Shown: positions 31,443-40,200 of the stretch, in pieces | How the letters are laid out: each line of letters opens with the position of its first letter | How positions within the stretch are numbered: the stretch's first letter is position 1 | NCBI RefSeq assembly: GCF_038096175.1 | Contig: NZ_CP151100.1 | Coordinates: 1 to 64,000 of the forward strand | Origin: Nostoc sp. UHCC 0302 | GTDB taxonomy: Bacteria; Cyanobacteriota; Cyanobacteriia; Cyanobacteriales; Nostocaceae | DNA length: 64,000 nucleotides | Direction: 5' to 3' | Made by a program: the position numbers and the translations under genes | The notes under the pieces: model-generated | What the model saw: only the letters and a program-made list of their open reading frames with translations | What the model was told of the DNA's origin: nothing | Database searches by the model: none

Positions 31443-32660
31443 TGCAAATCTCCGGGCTTGTCTGATTTCTGGTAGTACTGCCCTCAACTCATTAGGAGCA
31501 GCATGAGCCGTAGCAAGAGCTTGTTGTTGGGCAAGGCGTTGAGTTTCGGCACTATGAGCTTTCTGATAGCGCTGCATCAAATTTGTCCACCCACCCTTGG
31601 TTTTCTCCCAGGTGTTGATTACAGCGATCGCATGGTCTATTTCCTGTTGTGCGGAGCGTTTAGACTTCGTGGCTAATTCTTGTGCCAGGAAGTCCACAAC
31701 TATCGGGTTGAAGTTTTGGTACAAGTTATTCAGCTTTCGCTGCCCACTGTGCCAAGGTAAAACCCAGCGATTCCACTTGATTTTTTCTCTGACAACCAGT
31801 GGGACAAAATCATCACTCATAGCAGTCGGATCTGTTAGCCACGCATCAATCAGTTCTTTCACGTTCTGGGCTTGATTGTAAGGGCAGGTCTGGGCTTGAT
31901 TCGATTGTTCGATTTTATCGAACGACCCCGCCGCAATAGTTGATCCTCTTGAGGGATTATCGGTTTGTTGCAAAGACTCAGAATTTTTTGACAACAAAGT
32001 GGGTTGTTGTGGGGTTGATTTTTCTAAGCTTGGTTTTTCAAGGTTTAGTTGTTCAGTTTCACACACACACGATTCTTGGGTGGGAAATGCGTTTTGAGTT
32101 GGGGGTGCTGCATTAAGTGTAAATTCCTTAGATGGGATTACCTTATTGGGATATACTTCGTCTACCAAATCAGGTACCACTACTCCTACCAGATTTGGTA
32201 CCACTACCCCTACCAAATCAGGAACCACACCCCTACCAGATTTGGTACTACTACCCCCTCCTGATTTGGTACCACTGCCATTATTGCCAGGGGTATTACC
32301 ATTGTGTGACAAGTTTTGATTAACACTATTTGTCGTGAATTCTTGCCTAATCGCTGGTAAAGATTGCGAGTCAAGCCACTCACTTGGTTGAGTAAGTTCG
32401 TAAATGGATGTTCTACCTTTGCGTTCTTGTACAACTTTTATTAATCTGGCAGCAACTAAAACCCGCAATGATTTTCGGACAGTTTTTTCATTCATCAAGC
32501 AGCTTCGAGCCATGTTAGGGATAGATTCAAAACAGCTGTTTTTACCAGCACGTCTAACGATGTGAGAATATAAGCGATATTCCATTGGCTCCAGCCCGTA
32601 CTCATCAAAGTAAGATGGAACAACGGGTAAAAAGTCTTTGCGATCACTTGTTGTATTCAT
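31368..32660 (-). CDS. HTH protein, probable replication initiator/helicase loader type
   Basis: A 430-residue protein. Residues about 15-100 form a winged-helix-like domain (YGLEPMEYRLYSHIVRR, MNEKTVRKSLRVLVAARL, then a hairpin). The middle is low-complexity with a tandem G-V-V-V-P-[D/N]-L-V repeat (about 145-170). The C-terminal 150 residues (from VKELIDAWL) are helical and DnaD-like in feel. An HTH-linker-helical layout next to dnaB suggests a replication initiation or helicase-loading role, which is inference. The last 20-25 residues are encoded by a repeat element, so the native C-terminus is probably lost. Confidence 0.6.
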   Translation of the reverse strand: MNTTSDRKDFLPVVPSYFDEYGLEPMEYRLYSHIVRRAGKNSCFESIPNMARSCLMNEKTVRKSLRVLVAARLIKVVQERKGRTSIYELTQPSEWLDSQSLPAIRQEFTTNSVNQNLSHNGNTPGNNGSGTKSGGGSSTKSGRGVVPDLVGVVVPNLVGVVVPDLVDEVYPNKVIPSKEFTLNAAPPTQNAFPTQESCVCETEQLNLEKPSLEKSTPQQPTLLSKNSESLQQTDNPSRGSTIAAGSFDKIEQSNQAQTCPYNQAQNVKELIDAWLTDPTAMSDDFVPLVVREKIKWNRWVLPWHSGQRKLNNLYQNFNPIVVDFLAQELATKSKRSAQQEIDHAIAVINTWEKTKGGWTNLMQRYQKAHSAETQRLAQQQALATAHAAPNELRAVLPEIRQARRFAKTEFRSKESEFRMRDCVTSGRIIA

Positions 32661-32777
32661 ACGTTTTACCTCCGTTTCATGCCTAAACTTAGTTATTCAA
32701 CATCCGCATTAGAAAAAGAAAACCATTCGCCAATTAAGCGTTGATACTGGTATTGTTCATACTATTTATGAATTGGC

Positions 32778-33407
32778 TCATCTGTTACCCCCAACGTGCG
32801 GTCGAAAAGTTAGATTAATCCGTGTGCTAACGACCTTATTAGTCTTCGGAACTTGATGCAGATGAGTACTCTGACAGCCTGGAAGCATCACCAGCAAACT
32901 TCCATGCTCCAGCCAAAAGTCAATAGGCTTGCCCCCGATGGCCTTAATTTGGAATTTCCTCACTGAACCCAAACTGATTGATGCAATCGCTGGGTCAAGT
33001 CCCATCGAAGCCTCGCTATCGTTGTGCCACCCGATACTGTCTTGGCCGCTTCTGTACTGATTGCCAATCACAATTCGGAAGCTGTAGCCAGTGATGGCGG
33101 TGATAGAATCACGTAAGTTAGCTAAAGGTTCTGTCCAAGGCGATGGTTTGAGTAAGACGCTCTTGGAGTAGAGGTAATCACAGCCCTCATCCCCGTAAAT
33201 ACACTCTAGACGCGGAACGGGCAACGTTTTACCAAGCATACGTATTTGATTCTGTTGCCATTGCAGTTGTTGGCAATGTTGGTAAAGTTCCGAGGCTTCT
33301 TGCTTAGAAAGAAAATTTGGATAGTAATTGACTGGTAAAACTGTTGTCGGTTCATCAAAAAATTTATCTGTTTCATAAATACTTCCCTTGAGCAATCGTC
33401 CGAACAA
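32778..33407 (-). CDS. alkB: AlkB-like 2-oxoglutarate/Fe(II) dioxygenase
   Basis: A 209-residue AlkB-family dioxygenase, which oxidatively removes alkyl groups from DNA or RNA bases. The iron site H-x-D is in IGWHNDSE, the distal histidine is in STHLHQVPK, and the 2-oxoglutarate-binding arginines are in STRINLTFR. Length matches bacterial AlkB/ALKBH2-3-like proteins. It overlaps the end of the N6 methyltransferase gene by 35 bases, so the two are translated from one mRNA. In a mobile replicon it may repair or edit methyl marks; direct repair of alkylation is the default. Confidence 0.85.
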   Translation of the reverse strand: MFGRLLKGSIYETDKFFDEPTTVLPVNYYPNFLSKQEASELYQHCQQLQWQQNQIRMLGKTLPVPRLECIYGDEGCDYLYSKSVLLKPSPWTEPLANLRDSITAITGYSFRIVIGNQYRSGQDSIGWHNDSEASMGLDPAIASISLGSVRKFQIKAIGGKPIDFWLEHGSLLVMLPGCQSTHLHQVPKTNKVVSTRINLTFRPHVGGNR

Positions 33408-34047
33408 TTTCTTCTGCCCGTTCTTGAGTTATGGCCTGTTCTGGATTCTTGTAAAAACCCAGGATTTGAGACTTGGGGCGAATAATAATTTGTTGTTCCG
33501 TTGCGCGTTTATCCCACACAAAACATGAGATGGTGATATTATCCGTCGCCCAACGAGTACCCTTTTTGTCCTTACGAAAACAAAAGCGGGGCATGATGAT
33601 TACAAGTGACGGCGGGTGCTGCTGCAAGAAATCCGCTCGGTCATCACAGGGTTCGAGAAAGCTGGTCAACAAGAATGCTGCAACACCAACACGGGCTTTA
33701 CGGTACGCATTTTTGATAATTGGTGCAACGAGGTCAGAATATGGGGGATTAGTTACTATAAAATCCGATTCTGGGAATTTCTCCCATGACTGGGATAGCG
33801 TTGCGTCTAGGTTAAAATGAGCCTCTTTGTTAGGGTCAATATCGTTAGTCCAGATTCTTTCTGTATCGGGCCAAGCTGAAAGTAATGATGCGATCGCCCC
33901 CATCCCAACACAAGGCTCACCAATCACACCAGACAGCGGAACATGGCGTAGTAGTTCAGTTGTGAACCACGATGGAGATTCGTAGAAGTTCAGAGGATGC
34001 CTACCAATAGTTTGTGGTAGTGGTGTCAACAGTTGTGCAACAGTCAT
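33373..34047 (-). CDS. N6-adenine DNA methyltransferase-like protein
   Basis: A 224-residue SAM-dependent methyltransferase with catalytic motif NPPY (in FIVTNPPYSDLV) and a motif I-like GEPCVGMGAIASLL. The N-terminal SWFTTELLRHVPL segment is common in phage and plasmid methyltransferases. There is no visible target-recognition domain and no nuclease partner, so it is an orphan enzyme, perhaps for anti-restriction or replication timing. It overlaps the upstream 67-residue gene by 4 bases and the downstream alkB by 35. Confidence 0.75.
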   Translation of the reverse strand: MTVAQLLTPLPQTIGRHPLNFYESPSWFTTELLRHVPLSGVIGEPCVGMGAIASLLSAWPDTERIWTNDIDPNKEAHFNLDATLSQSWEKFPESDFIVTNPPYSDLVAPIIKNAYRKARVGVAAFLLTSFLEPCDDRADFLQQHPPSLVIIMPRFCFRKDKKGTRWATDNITISCFVWDKRATEQQIIIRPKSQILGFYKNPEQAITQERAEEIVRTIAQGKYL

Positions 34048-34247
34048 AAATTCTCTCCCGTTTGCTTAACAATTTTGGCGCTGATTGATTCAAAATCAAC
34101 GTGGAAAATATTCAAATCAGTCAGCATCTCGCCACTGTTATAGCGGTCTACAATGTGCTGCTTAATACCTGCTTCTGTTAGACCGTCAGGAACGTCTATG
34201 TGAGCTTCACTAGTAATTTTTTCGACAAGTGTAACAATGACTCTCAT
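34044..34247 (-). CDS. Hypothetical small protein
   Basis: A 67-residue protein (MRVIVTLVEKITSEAHIDV...) with a strand-helix-strand pattern, coupled by a 4-base overlap to the methyltransferase downstream. It is probably the first gene of that operon. Not recognised. Confidence 0.5.
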   Translation of the reverse strand: MRVIVTLVEKITSEAHIDVPDGLTEAGIKQHIVDRYNSGEMLTDLNIFHVDFESISAKIVKQTGENL

Positions 34248-34625
34248 GTTGGTTATGCTGAAGTAAAGGAGTGTCTAACGTGGCGATTGCTACTTGTCTA
34301 ATAGTGATCGCTTTTATTTTGACCCTCAAAGATACTGTTAACAAACGCTATGTTGCTAATTACTAGCTTTTTATTCAAGTAATTTTTAGCACTTACAGGT
34401 AAACTTAAGAGTTTTAGGCTTTTTGGATTAAGATTCAGACGGGAAATCATAGATGATGACCTATACAATCGTGAGAAAAAACATGAGGTTTCTATGAGGT
34501 TTATAGCTTGATTAGCTAGTTAAAAGTTGGTAATTTAACCGTGAATACTTTCCACATTTAATTAAGCGTGATCGTATTACATGGGTGTGTGCGTTCACGA
34601 AGTGTGCCGAAGGTATCACTCTCTC
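34248..34625. other. Intergenic region upstream of the alkB operon
   Basis: About 380 bp, AT-rich, no convincing gene. It should contain the promoter of the 34247 operon. A small-dispersed-repeat fragment (GCGTTCACGAAGTGTGCC) lies at about 34588-34610, near the end of the next gene. Confidence 0.4.
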
Positions 34626-35288
34626 TTACCTCCAAGGCGTAAAATTATTCCACACAAACCAATTTGAGCCAGCCTTCGAATAGCTAGCGGTGCGATGGAC
34701 TGCCAAAGGATTGCCCCAGCAACAGCAAGCGTTGATGGCAAAAGTGGGTTTGTCCTGCAATGTTCCATCTGGGAGAAGGATCTGGTAGACTTCATCCTCA
34801 GTCCAAATCTCCACCCACTCCCCATGCAAGTATTCGGCGTAAAACTGACTCCAGCGAGAGGAAAGCCAACGCGATTCAACAGAGCGGTCATAACGCCACA
34901 GCTTGAAGGCAATGTTCCAATGTGCGAGGAATTTTAACGCCATCGGCTTAGACTGCATCAATATTTCCTTATCCCCAGGAACAAGTGTCAATTCTTCACA
35001 CAGCCGGGGAAGCTCTACAGCCATACCGCCGTACTCGACGGTGTACCACTCGATACCGCTGATATTTTGGTTTACTTGCTCTGTCCACAGTGCTTGTCGC
35101 TTATCGGCTGTGTCTTGCGCTTTTGTAAGGAACATATCGAAACGCAATACTGCTTCTACTGGCGATAATCCGCCTTTTGCTGTGTGCTGTTGTAGTGCCA
35201 TATCACAAGCTCCTTCCCAACCGATTGCATTGATTTGGTCTATCTGTTGGGCAAGTGCAGCAGCTCTTGGATCTTGAAATCGTGTCAT
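34626..35288 (-). CDS. Hypothetical protein
   Basis: A 220-residue soluble protein I do not recognise. It begins MTRFQDPRAAALAQQIDQIN and is tryptophan-rich in the second half (WNIAFKLWRYDRSVESRWLSSRW). A good Shine-Dalgarno-like AAGGAGAGG lies before the ATG on the minus strand. Its neighbours are other small unknowns of the replicon module. Confidence 0.55.
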   Translation of the reverse strand: MTRFQDPRAAALAQQIDQINAIGWEGACDMALQQHTAKGGLSPVEAVLRFDMFLTKAQDTADKRQALWTEQVNQNISGIEWYTVEYGGMAVELPRLCEELTLVPGDKEILMQSKPMALKFLAHWNIAFKLWRYDRSVESRWLSSRWSQFYAEYLHGEWVEIWTEDEVYQILLPDGTLQDKPTFAINACCCWGNPLAVHRTASYSKAGSNWFVWNNFTPWR

Positions 35289-35435
35289 TAACCTCTCCTT
35301 ATCTGTTACTTATTCTTTGTTTCATCAGCAAGCTTTAAAATCAATTTGGAATGGGCGAATCAAAAGATATCGGTTTAATAGCCAGCATTTAGCAAAAGAA
35401 AACTCAAGTTAGTGATAACTTCTGGCAGATGGTTA

Positions 35436-35729
35436 CTAAACCGATACCTTTTCTTTCTTGCTAGCGAAAGCCCCTGCCTGTCTAAGGGCAAAACTGGGAT
35501 GAGGATGGGCGAAGAATTCTTCAATCGCTTTTGTTAGACCTGCTGCAACTTCTGGATCATGGCAGGCGTAGACGTAGACATCTTGCTGAGTACCATTAAC
35601 CAATCGTGTTTCCTGGCGATCGCCCAGATGTGGGTAGAATGTTCTCACCCATGTGCCGAGGTGACCACGGTAGTGAGTGCCTTTGAGAGGGACTTTTTTA
35701 CCCAGTTCAATCTCAGCAAAATTCACCAC
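35436..35729 (-). CDS. Hypothetical protein
   Basis: A 97-residue protein (MVNFAEIELGKKVPLKGT...) with a central block GTWVRTFYPHLGDRQETR. It starts 6 bp after the stop of the 197-residue gene, so the two are co-transcribed. Not recognised. Confidence 0.5.
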   Translation of the reverse strand: MVNFAEIELGKKVPLKGTHYRGHLGTWVRTFYPHLGDRQETRLVNGTQQDVYVYACHDPEVAAGLTKAIEEFFAHPHPSFALRQAGAFASKKEKVSV

Positions 35730-35735
35730 GCCAAG

Positions 35736-36329
35736 CTACTTTTCTTGTGTGCCGGTTAGAGTTTGTCTGTTGTAGTCAGCTATCAGATTAGCGGCGAAGT
35801 CTTTGCAATGCTGTTCGATGTATGGGTTGAGCCTGCCACCTGTGAGTTCGGCGAGAGTCTTCATGGCTTGTACGAAAGTTTGCAAACGCTGTTCCACTGG
35901 GGGAAGCGCTGGTGCAGGGGACTGGACTGATTGGTTATGTTTTTCAGACTTGCTCCAACCTTTAATGTCTTGCATCCAAGCTCGAATACCAATCCTGTTG
36001 AACGCTTTGCATACTAAGCGGGCTTGCTTTTTGCAGTACCTGCCAGCATCGTAAGCGTAGTATTCAATGATTGCGGCAAGTCCCATATCTGGAATCCCTT
36101 GCTCACTCCATAATTCTAGTACCGCACTATCAAACCCTGACTGCATAATACTTTGAGCTAATGCAGATGGTTCTAGTGCCGCACTTAAAAACGCCCGACG
36201 AAGGGAAGAATCTTGCACATCTGCTAGTCTTGCTGCGGCTCTGATGCTGGCTTTTCCTTGACCACTTGAGTCTACCTGAATCTCTTCTTTAATCTGCTCA
36301 ATTATCTGGGCGATTTCAATCTGTGACAT
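35736..36329 (-). CDS. Hypothetical protein, possible phage-type anti-repressor-like helix rich
   Basis: A 197-residue helical protein. Residues 1-130 (SIRAAARLADVQDSSLRRAF, ARLVCKAFNRIGIRAWMQDI) resemble N-terminal parts of cyanobacterial plasmid regulators, but I cannot name a family. The C-terminus has a short linker and a helix ending near NPYIEQHCKDFAANLI. It is the first gene of a two-gene unit with 35436-35729. Confidence 0.5.
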   Translation of the reverse strand: MSQIEIAQIIEQIKEEIQVDSSGQGKASIRAAARLADVQDSSLRRAFLSAALEPSALAQSIMQSGFDSAVLELWSEQGIPDMGLAAIIEYYAYDAGRYCKKQARLVCKAFNRIGIRAWMQDIKGWSKSEKHNQSVQSPAPALPPVEQRLQTFVQAMKTLAELTGGRLNPYIEQHCKDFAANLIADYNRQTLTGTQEK

Positions 36330-36560
36330 ATTCTCTGCTCCAGTTAGGGTAAATGGCTACTTTATTAAGGGGCTTTCCTTAGACAAGGGAATTGGCTCAA
36401 GTCCTAATGAATGGCTTAAATATCGATAGGTTAAATATTGCTAAAGGCTCTAGACTTTAGCTAGTAATTATCCCTAATTCTTTATTTACAGCCTACACCT
36501 TATGTCTAGCATAAGTCAAGGCTAAACTTTACATATAGTATTTACAAAAGTAAAGGCATT

Positions 36561-36582
36561 AAAAAACCCCATGACGGGGTTA
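36561..36582 (-). terminator. Rho-independent terminator after the RHH gene
   Basis: On the minus strand: stem AACCCC / GGGGTT with loop GTCAT, followed directly by a run of six T. It sits 70 bp after the stop of the ribbon-helix-helix gene. Confidence 0.75.
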
Positions 36583-36650
36583 CGGTTCTTTTTCTGGATT
36601 TAAAGCTAAAACACGATCACGCCATTGCCTGAGAGTTTCGTTTTCCCCTC

Positions 36651-36887
36651 TCAGGCGGCTGATTCCCCCATAACTAAATCTTCCAATCTAGATAGTCTTT
36701 CTCTTACTTCTGCCAAGTCAGCTTGTTCTTTAGTAGGCACAATTCCCAAACAGCTGTCAATGAACTCTAGTATCAACTTACTGGCTGAAGTGTTGTGTTC
36801 TTCTGCATATTTTTTAAATGCCTCTTTTTTGTCGGCAGAAATACGAAAATTCATTTGACTCTCACCTTCAGCTAAAAACTTCGGCAT
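36651..36887 (-). CDS. Ribbon-helix-helix DNA-binding protein
   Basis: A 78-residue protein with a CopG/Arc-like fold: a beta-strand (MNFRISADKK, residues 12-21) and two helices (EAFKKYAEEHN and SASKLILEFIDSCL). A short C-terminal helix (VRERLSRLEDLV) may be a dimer coil. Such proteins dimerise and repress their own promoter or act in plasmid copy control and partition. No toxin gene adjoins it. The divergent control region 36888-37475 would be its likely target. Confidence 0.7.
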   Translation of the reverse strand: MPKFLAEGESQMNFRISADKKEAFKKYAEEHNTSASKLILEFIDSCLGIVPTKEQADLAEVRERLSRLEDLVMGESAA

Positions 36888-37475
36888 TTTTACCTCTTAA
36901 ATAATCTTTCTTTAACACTATATCCAATCTTAAGTTCTTGTCTATACTTTGCCTAGATAACTGGAATATGAGCAGTATAAGGATTCTAGCTTTTGCATAG
37001 ACTTTTGCTTTACATTTTCTTGACAAATGCACAGGCAGTGGTCTATGCTTATATTAGAGTCAAGGAAAGCGAATCACCTGCGCTTAAACGCAAAAGAGTT
37101 GCAAACCAGAACTACTGAACCATTACAAGAGAGTCGGAAGTACCGATTGAGGGGTAGCTGATGCACTGGCATAACCAGAGAAAGCGAGAGGTACACATTG
37201 GGAAAACGGATTCGGTTAATAAAATTGCCAAACAGGATGACTTATGGCTTTTAAAACTATTACAGCCGCGTGTCATTTGACTGCTGTGTATCTTGCTCGG
37301 TAGCTCCAGTCACTGGCTAGGAGCAAGAAATATAATATTAGGCTTCGCCAATTCTAGATTGAGAGTGTTGTGCTGAAGGCACAACAAGCTGACTAATAAA
37401 TAGGACGATCGCTGCGTCCGGAAAACTACGCGATCGCCCCTATGCCCCAACACACTAAAGAAGAGGCAATTTATA
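36888..37475. other. Divergent control region between the two replicon modules
   Basis: 588 bp without a gene. It holds a promoter-like pair near 37019, a stretch at about 37090-37205 rich in short perfect hairpins (GTCGG-AAGTA-CCGAT, CTGG-CATAA-CCAG), a stem GTTGTGC/GCACAAC at 37367-37385, and two HIP1-like sites near 37405-37438. It could hold a leader RNA or the replication origin; neither is shown. Confidence 0.4.
37019..37048 (+). promoter_or_regulatory. Candidate sigma-70-type promoter
   Basis: TTGACA at 37019, then about 18 bases, then TATGCT/TTATAT. Fits a housekeeping promoter for the plus-strand module, with a leader of over 400 bases before the first gene at 37476. Confidence 0.4.
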
Positions 37476-38276
37476 ATGATGACACAAATTTCAGTCTCTG
37501 CACCAACAAAAGATCCGCTAACTACACAGGATCGCCAAATCATTGCAACCATCGTTAATGAGTCAGACTACAGCCACGAATGCAAGCCAGAAGATGTGGT
37601 GACCATTTGGATTAATGAAGATGATATCGTGTGGGTGAAGATGACTCACGGCTATGCTAGATACCATAAAGAGCCATTCAAACGCGCAGTAGCAGAAATA
37701 AAAATAAGCCTTTCTGCTCCAGTAGAACGCAATCAACAGTTAGACGACGAGTTGGAACAAGCTAGTCAGAAAATTAGCTTGTTGGGTGAATATGATTGGC
37801 TATCTTTGAACGTCAAATTCTTCACTGACAAAGTGATTGGCAATGCAGGCTGCTACATTGAACACAGCCTTCTTCAAGCATTTAGTCCGCTATCAGATTG
37901 GGACTTCTCACCGCCCGTTTACGTTTGTCTGCCTGCTGCCATCTGCCCTGACTGCGATGGTCACGGTTGTGCTAACTGTTCTTATCGCGGGACTCGTTCA
38001 GAGGACTTGTGTAAGCCAGTGGACGACTATCGGCTGACTTATGTGGGTAAGACTGATATGCGGACGGCTCACAACCTCTACAAAGGTCGTGAGTTTATCG
38101 GCATTCTCTTCAGGGTTAGAAACTCTGAATGCTTTTGGCTCAACGACCCAGAAACATACTACTGGCAGTGCGGCGATGGCATCCAGTACTGGAGCGTGAG
38201 GGAGGCTGTTGAGGCACTATCACGGGTTACGACTGTGGTTGTGTCGGGAGTGAGTCGGGAGTTGGTAGCGGTGTAG
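37476..38276 (+). CDS. Hypothetical protein with a CxxC zinc site
   Basis: A 266-residue unknown protein. Its middle has a four-cysteine cluster CPDCDGHGCANC (about residues 158-169) that probably binds zinc. Flanking regions are beta-rich (DVVTIWINEDDIVWVKMTHG, FWLNDPETYYWQCGDG). It is the first gene of the plus-strand module, possibly under the promoter at 37019, and ends at a perfect hairpin. Function unknown. Confidence 0.6.
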   Translation: MMTQISVSAPTKDPLTTQDRQIIATIVNESDYSHECKPEDVVTIWINEDDIVWVKMTHGYARYHKEPFKRAVAEIKISLSAPVERNQQLDDELEQASQKISLLGEYDWLSLNVKFFTDKVIGNAGCYIEHSLLQAFSPLSDWDFSPPVYVCLPAAICPDCDGHGCANCSYRGTRSEDLCKPVDDYRLTYVGKTDMRTAHNLYKGREFIGILFRVRNSECFWLNDPETYYWQCGDGIQYWSVREAVEALSRVTTVVVSGVSRELVAV

Positions 38277-38281
38277 AGAAA

Positions 38282-38305
38282 ATGGTGGGTTTTGATACCC
38301 ACCAT
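38282..38305. terminator. Hairpin after the 37476 gene
   Basis: Perfect 9-bp stem ATGGTGGGT / ACCCACCAT, loop 6 bases, no T-run. Confidence 0.4.
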
Positions 38306-38405
38306 CATGTTATTAGACATCTTATGTAGCATAACGATTGTAAGGTCAAAAACCTTGATCAGGTCAGAGTTAACCGCTTAAAATAAAACAGGGGAGGAAA
38401 AACAA

Positions 38406-38672
38406 ATGACCGACGATGCCAGAATTGATGATATTTATCTACGCCTCAGCGAATTAACAGAGGATGTAGCCACACTAAAGATTCAAGCCGGAACCATTGG
38501 AACTTCACAGATGGCGATCGCTCGGACAATTACCTTGGCTACAGGTCTAGCTTCAGATATGAGGGAAGTAAAAGCCGACATCAGGCAAGTGAAAGCTGAT
38601 ATTCGTAATATCGATGCAAGTATAGAAGAAATATTGCGATTATTGCGAGATAGGAACAATCCATCAGCATAG
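38406..38672 (+). CDS. Hypothetical coiled-coil protein
   Basis: An 88-residue protein with a heptad pattern throughout (LSELTEDVATLK, MREVKADIRQVKADIRNIDASI). It resembles small helical adaptor or tail-fibre-like coil proteins, but I cannot name a family. A strong site GGGGAGGA precedes the ATG. It ends before a terminator-like hairpin. Confidence 0.6.
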   Translation: MTDDARIDDIYLRLSELTEDVATLKIQAGTIGTSQMAIARTITLATGLASDMREVKADIRQVKADIRNIDASIEEILRLLRDRNNPSA

Positions 38673-38700
38673 TTCTAAATTAATTATTAACCAGTTTGTG

Positions 38701-38730
38701 GCGCTTTTGTGAAATCAAGAGCGCTGTTTT
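38701..38730 (+). terminator. Probable terminator after 38406 gene
   Basis: Stem GCGCTTTTG / CAAGAGCGC (one G-T pair) around GAAAT, followed by CTGTTTTA. Confidence 0.5.
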
Positions 38731-38805
38731 ATTAGTTTTACGCTTCATACATCACGACTAAACGGCTCCGCCAAGCATCAATGAAAATGTATTGGTATCA
38801 AACAC

Positions 38806-39360
38806 ATGACTCCTCAAGAAACATCAGAATTACTTGCTGCTTTAATGCGTCAGGAAGAATTGCTTAAGCAGTTGGTCGCTTCAATAAATAAGCCAAAACT
38901 GGGATTGCACTCTGATGCTGGCAGTTGCAAAATCTATTGCAATCGCCATAACAAATCGTTGTGGTATATGCTATCGAATAATGAACCAGTTGCGATTACC
39001 CAAACTGCTTTAACTGGATATCTGCGAGAACTGAAATTTGAAAAGAGCGACAGGAATGGGGAAGAAAAGTGCAAATTGTTGATTTCAATTCAAGCAGATA
39101 AACTTTACATTTTAGAAAGCGGTTATGATACGCACTTTTCAAAAAGCATATTAGCAGCCGTTGCCTTGTTGACTCCACAACAGCTTTATTCCCCAGTGAC
39201 AATTCAACCGCAGGCAGGGGATAAGGGAACTGTGCTGTTCTGTCGTGTGTGGATCGGCAGTGAGCTAATCATGGCTAACTACAACGAGCAAACTGACTGG
39301 AAAGTGATTGCGCGTCAAGCCTTGGATGTAGTCAAGGCTGCGAATGAAATGGTGTTTTAG
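38806..39360 (+). CDS. Hypothetical protein
   Basis: A 184-residue protein I do not recognise. A helical start (TSELLAALMRQEELLKQLVASI) precedes a beta-rich part (YCNRHNKSLWYMLSNNE, KLYILESGYDTHFS). The last 35 residues (WKVIARQALDVVKAANEM) are helical. Hairpins follow it. Confidence 0.5.
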   Translation: MTPQETSELLAALMRQEELLKQLVASINKPKLGLHSDAGSCKIYCNRHNKSLWYMLSNNEPVAITQTALTGYLRELKFEKSDRNGEEKCKLLISIQADKLYILESGYDTHFSKSILAAVALLTPQQLYSPVTIQPQAGDKGTVLFCRVWIGSELIMANYNEQTDWKVIARQALDVVKAANEMVF

Positions 39361-39367
39361 TTAGTTG

Positions 39368-39413
39368 CAAATAGGGCTTGAGCTAAGGTAGCTCATCAGT
39401 TACTCAAGCCTTA
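39368..39413. terminator. Nested hairpin after 38806 gene
   Basis: Outer stem AGGGCTTGAG / CTCAAGCCTT and inner stem GAGCTA / TAGCTC with loop AGG. No T-run, so it may stabilise mRNA rather than terminate. Confidence 0.4.
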
Positions 39414-39457
39414 TCTACAGCTTACTATGCTGTATATTCACTACTCCAAATAATCTA

Positions 39458-39730
39458 ATGACAACAACAATTGTTCATCCAACTATCGAAAACCTACAGC
39501 AGTTTTCTGACTCATTCGACTTGTCCAAGCTGTTGAAATCTGAGGGAGTTCTGCCGTGGCTTTTGGCTAACGGATGGGATTACGACGACAAGACCCGTTT
39601 AATTGCAGATATTGTTGACGAGTCCACGAGTCTTGATGAAGTTTGGGATTCATCAGAGTTCGATTTTAACGCATTGCCTGATGAAGAGAAGGAAAAATTA
39701 AACCTAATCTTCGAGCATTTCTATCTGTAA
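39458..39730 (+). CDS. Hypothetical acidic protein
   Basis: A 90-residue acidic protein (contains DSFDLSKLLKSEGVLPWLL and EVWDSSEFDFNALPDEEK). The helix-rich pattern and net negative charge fit a small DNA-mimic or adaptor, which is only an impression. Not recognised. Confidence 0.5.
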   Translation: MTTTIVHPTIENLQQFSDSFDLSKLLKSEGVLPWLLANGWDYDDKTRLIADIVDESTSLDEVWDSSEFDFNALPDEEKEKLNLIFEHFYL

Positions 39731-39774
39731 TCCTCTGTCACTTTCAACTGCTAATTAATCAAAAGGTAACAAAA

Positions 39775-40173
39775 ATGCAAGCCACAATCACACTGACATG
39801 CTCTCTATCTCAACCTCTTTTTACTATAGGTCAGCGTACCCAACAAGGGAAAATTATTGGCATCAATTACTCGGCTCAAAAGAATCGTCAAGGTTGGTAC
39901 TATACAGTATTAGTCAATGAAACTACTGGTCAAGCACTAAATTTACTGGAAACACAAATTCATCTCCTAGCAGAGCAAGAAAAAGAAGCCCAAATCCTAG
40001 CTGAAATTGACTCACACTTGAAGCGGCTAATGGTTCTTCAAGAAGAGTTGAATACGGATTTAGAAATCCGTACTCCATTTGGTACAATTCCTGCGCCTAT
40101 CTCTCTGACCCCTCGCTCAGCTAACGGCACATCCAGATTATCCGAGCCAAGGAAAAAGAAACTTACTGCTTAA
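39775..40173 (+). CDS. Hypothetical protein
   Basis: A 132-residue protein: an N-terminal beta-rich part (FTIGQRTQQGKIIGINYS, GWYYTVLVNETTG), a charged helix (LAEQEKEAQILAEIDSHL), and a Ser/Thr/Lys-rich tail. A GGTAAC-type site lies upstream of the ATG. Not recognised. Confidence 0.5.
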   Translation: MQATITLTCSLSQPLFTIGQRTQQGKIIGINYSAQKNRQGWYYTVLVNETTGQALNLLETQIHLLAEQEKEAQILAEIDSHLKRLMVLQEELNTDLEIRTPFGTIPAPISLTPRSANGTSRLSEPRKKKLTA

Positions 40174-40200
40174 CAAGAGTTGCTCATATTTGTCAAAAAA

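Noticed and set aside
27792-34047. Complete restriction-modification system
   Set aside because: Two methyltransferases but no endonuclease or specificity gene in the region.
34616-35277. Overlapping frames on both strands around the 34626 gene
   Set aside because: The 220-residue frame has a ribosome site and protein-like composition; the others do not.
36651-36887. Toxin-antitoxin pair with the RHH protein as antitoxin
   Set aside because: No toxin-sized partner adjoins it; it is followed by its own terminator.
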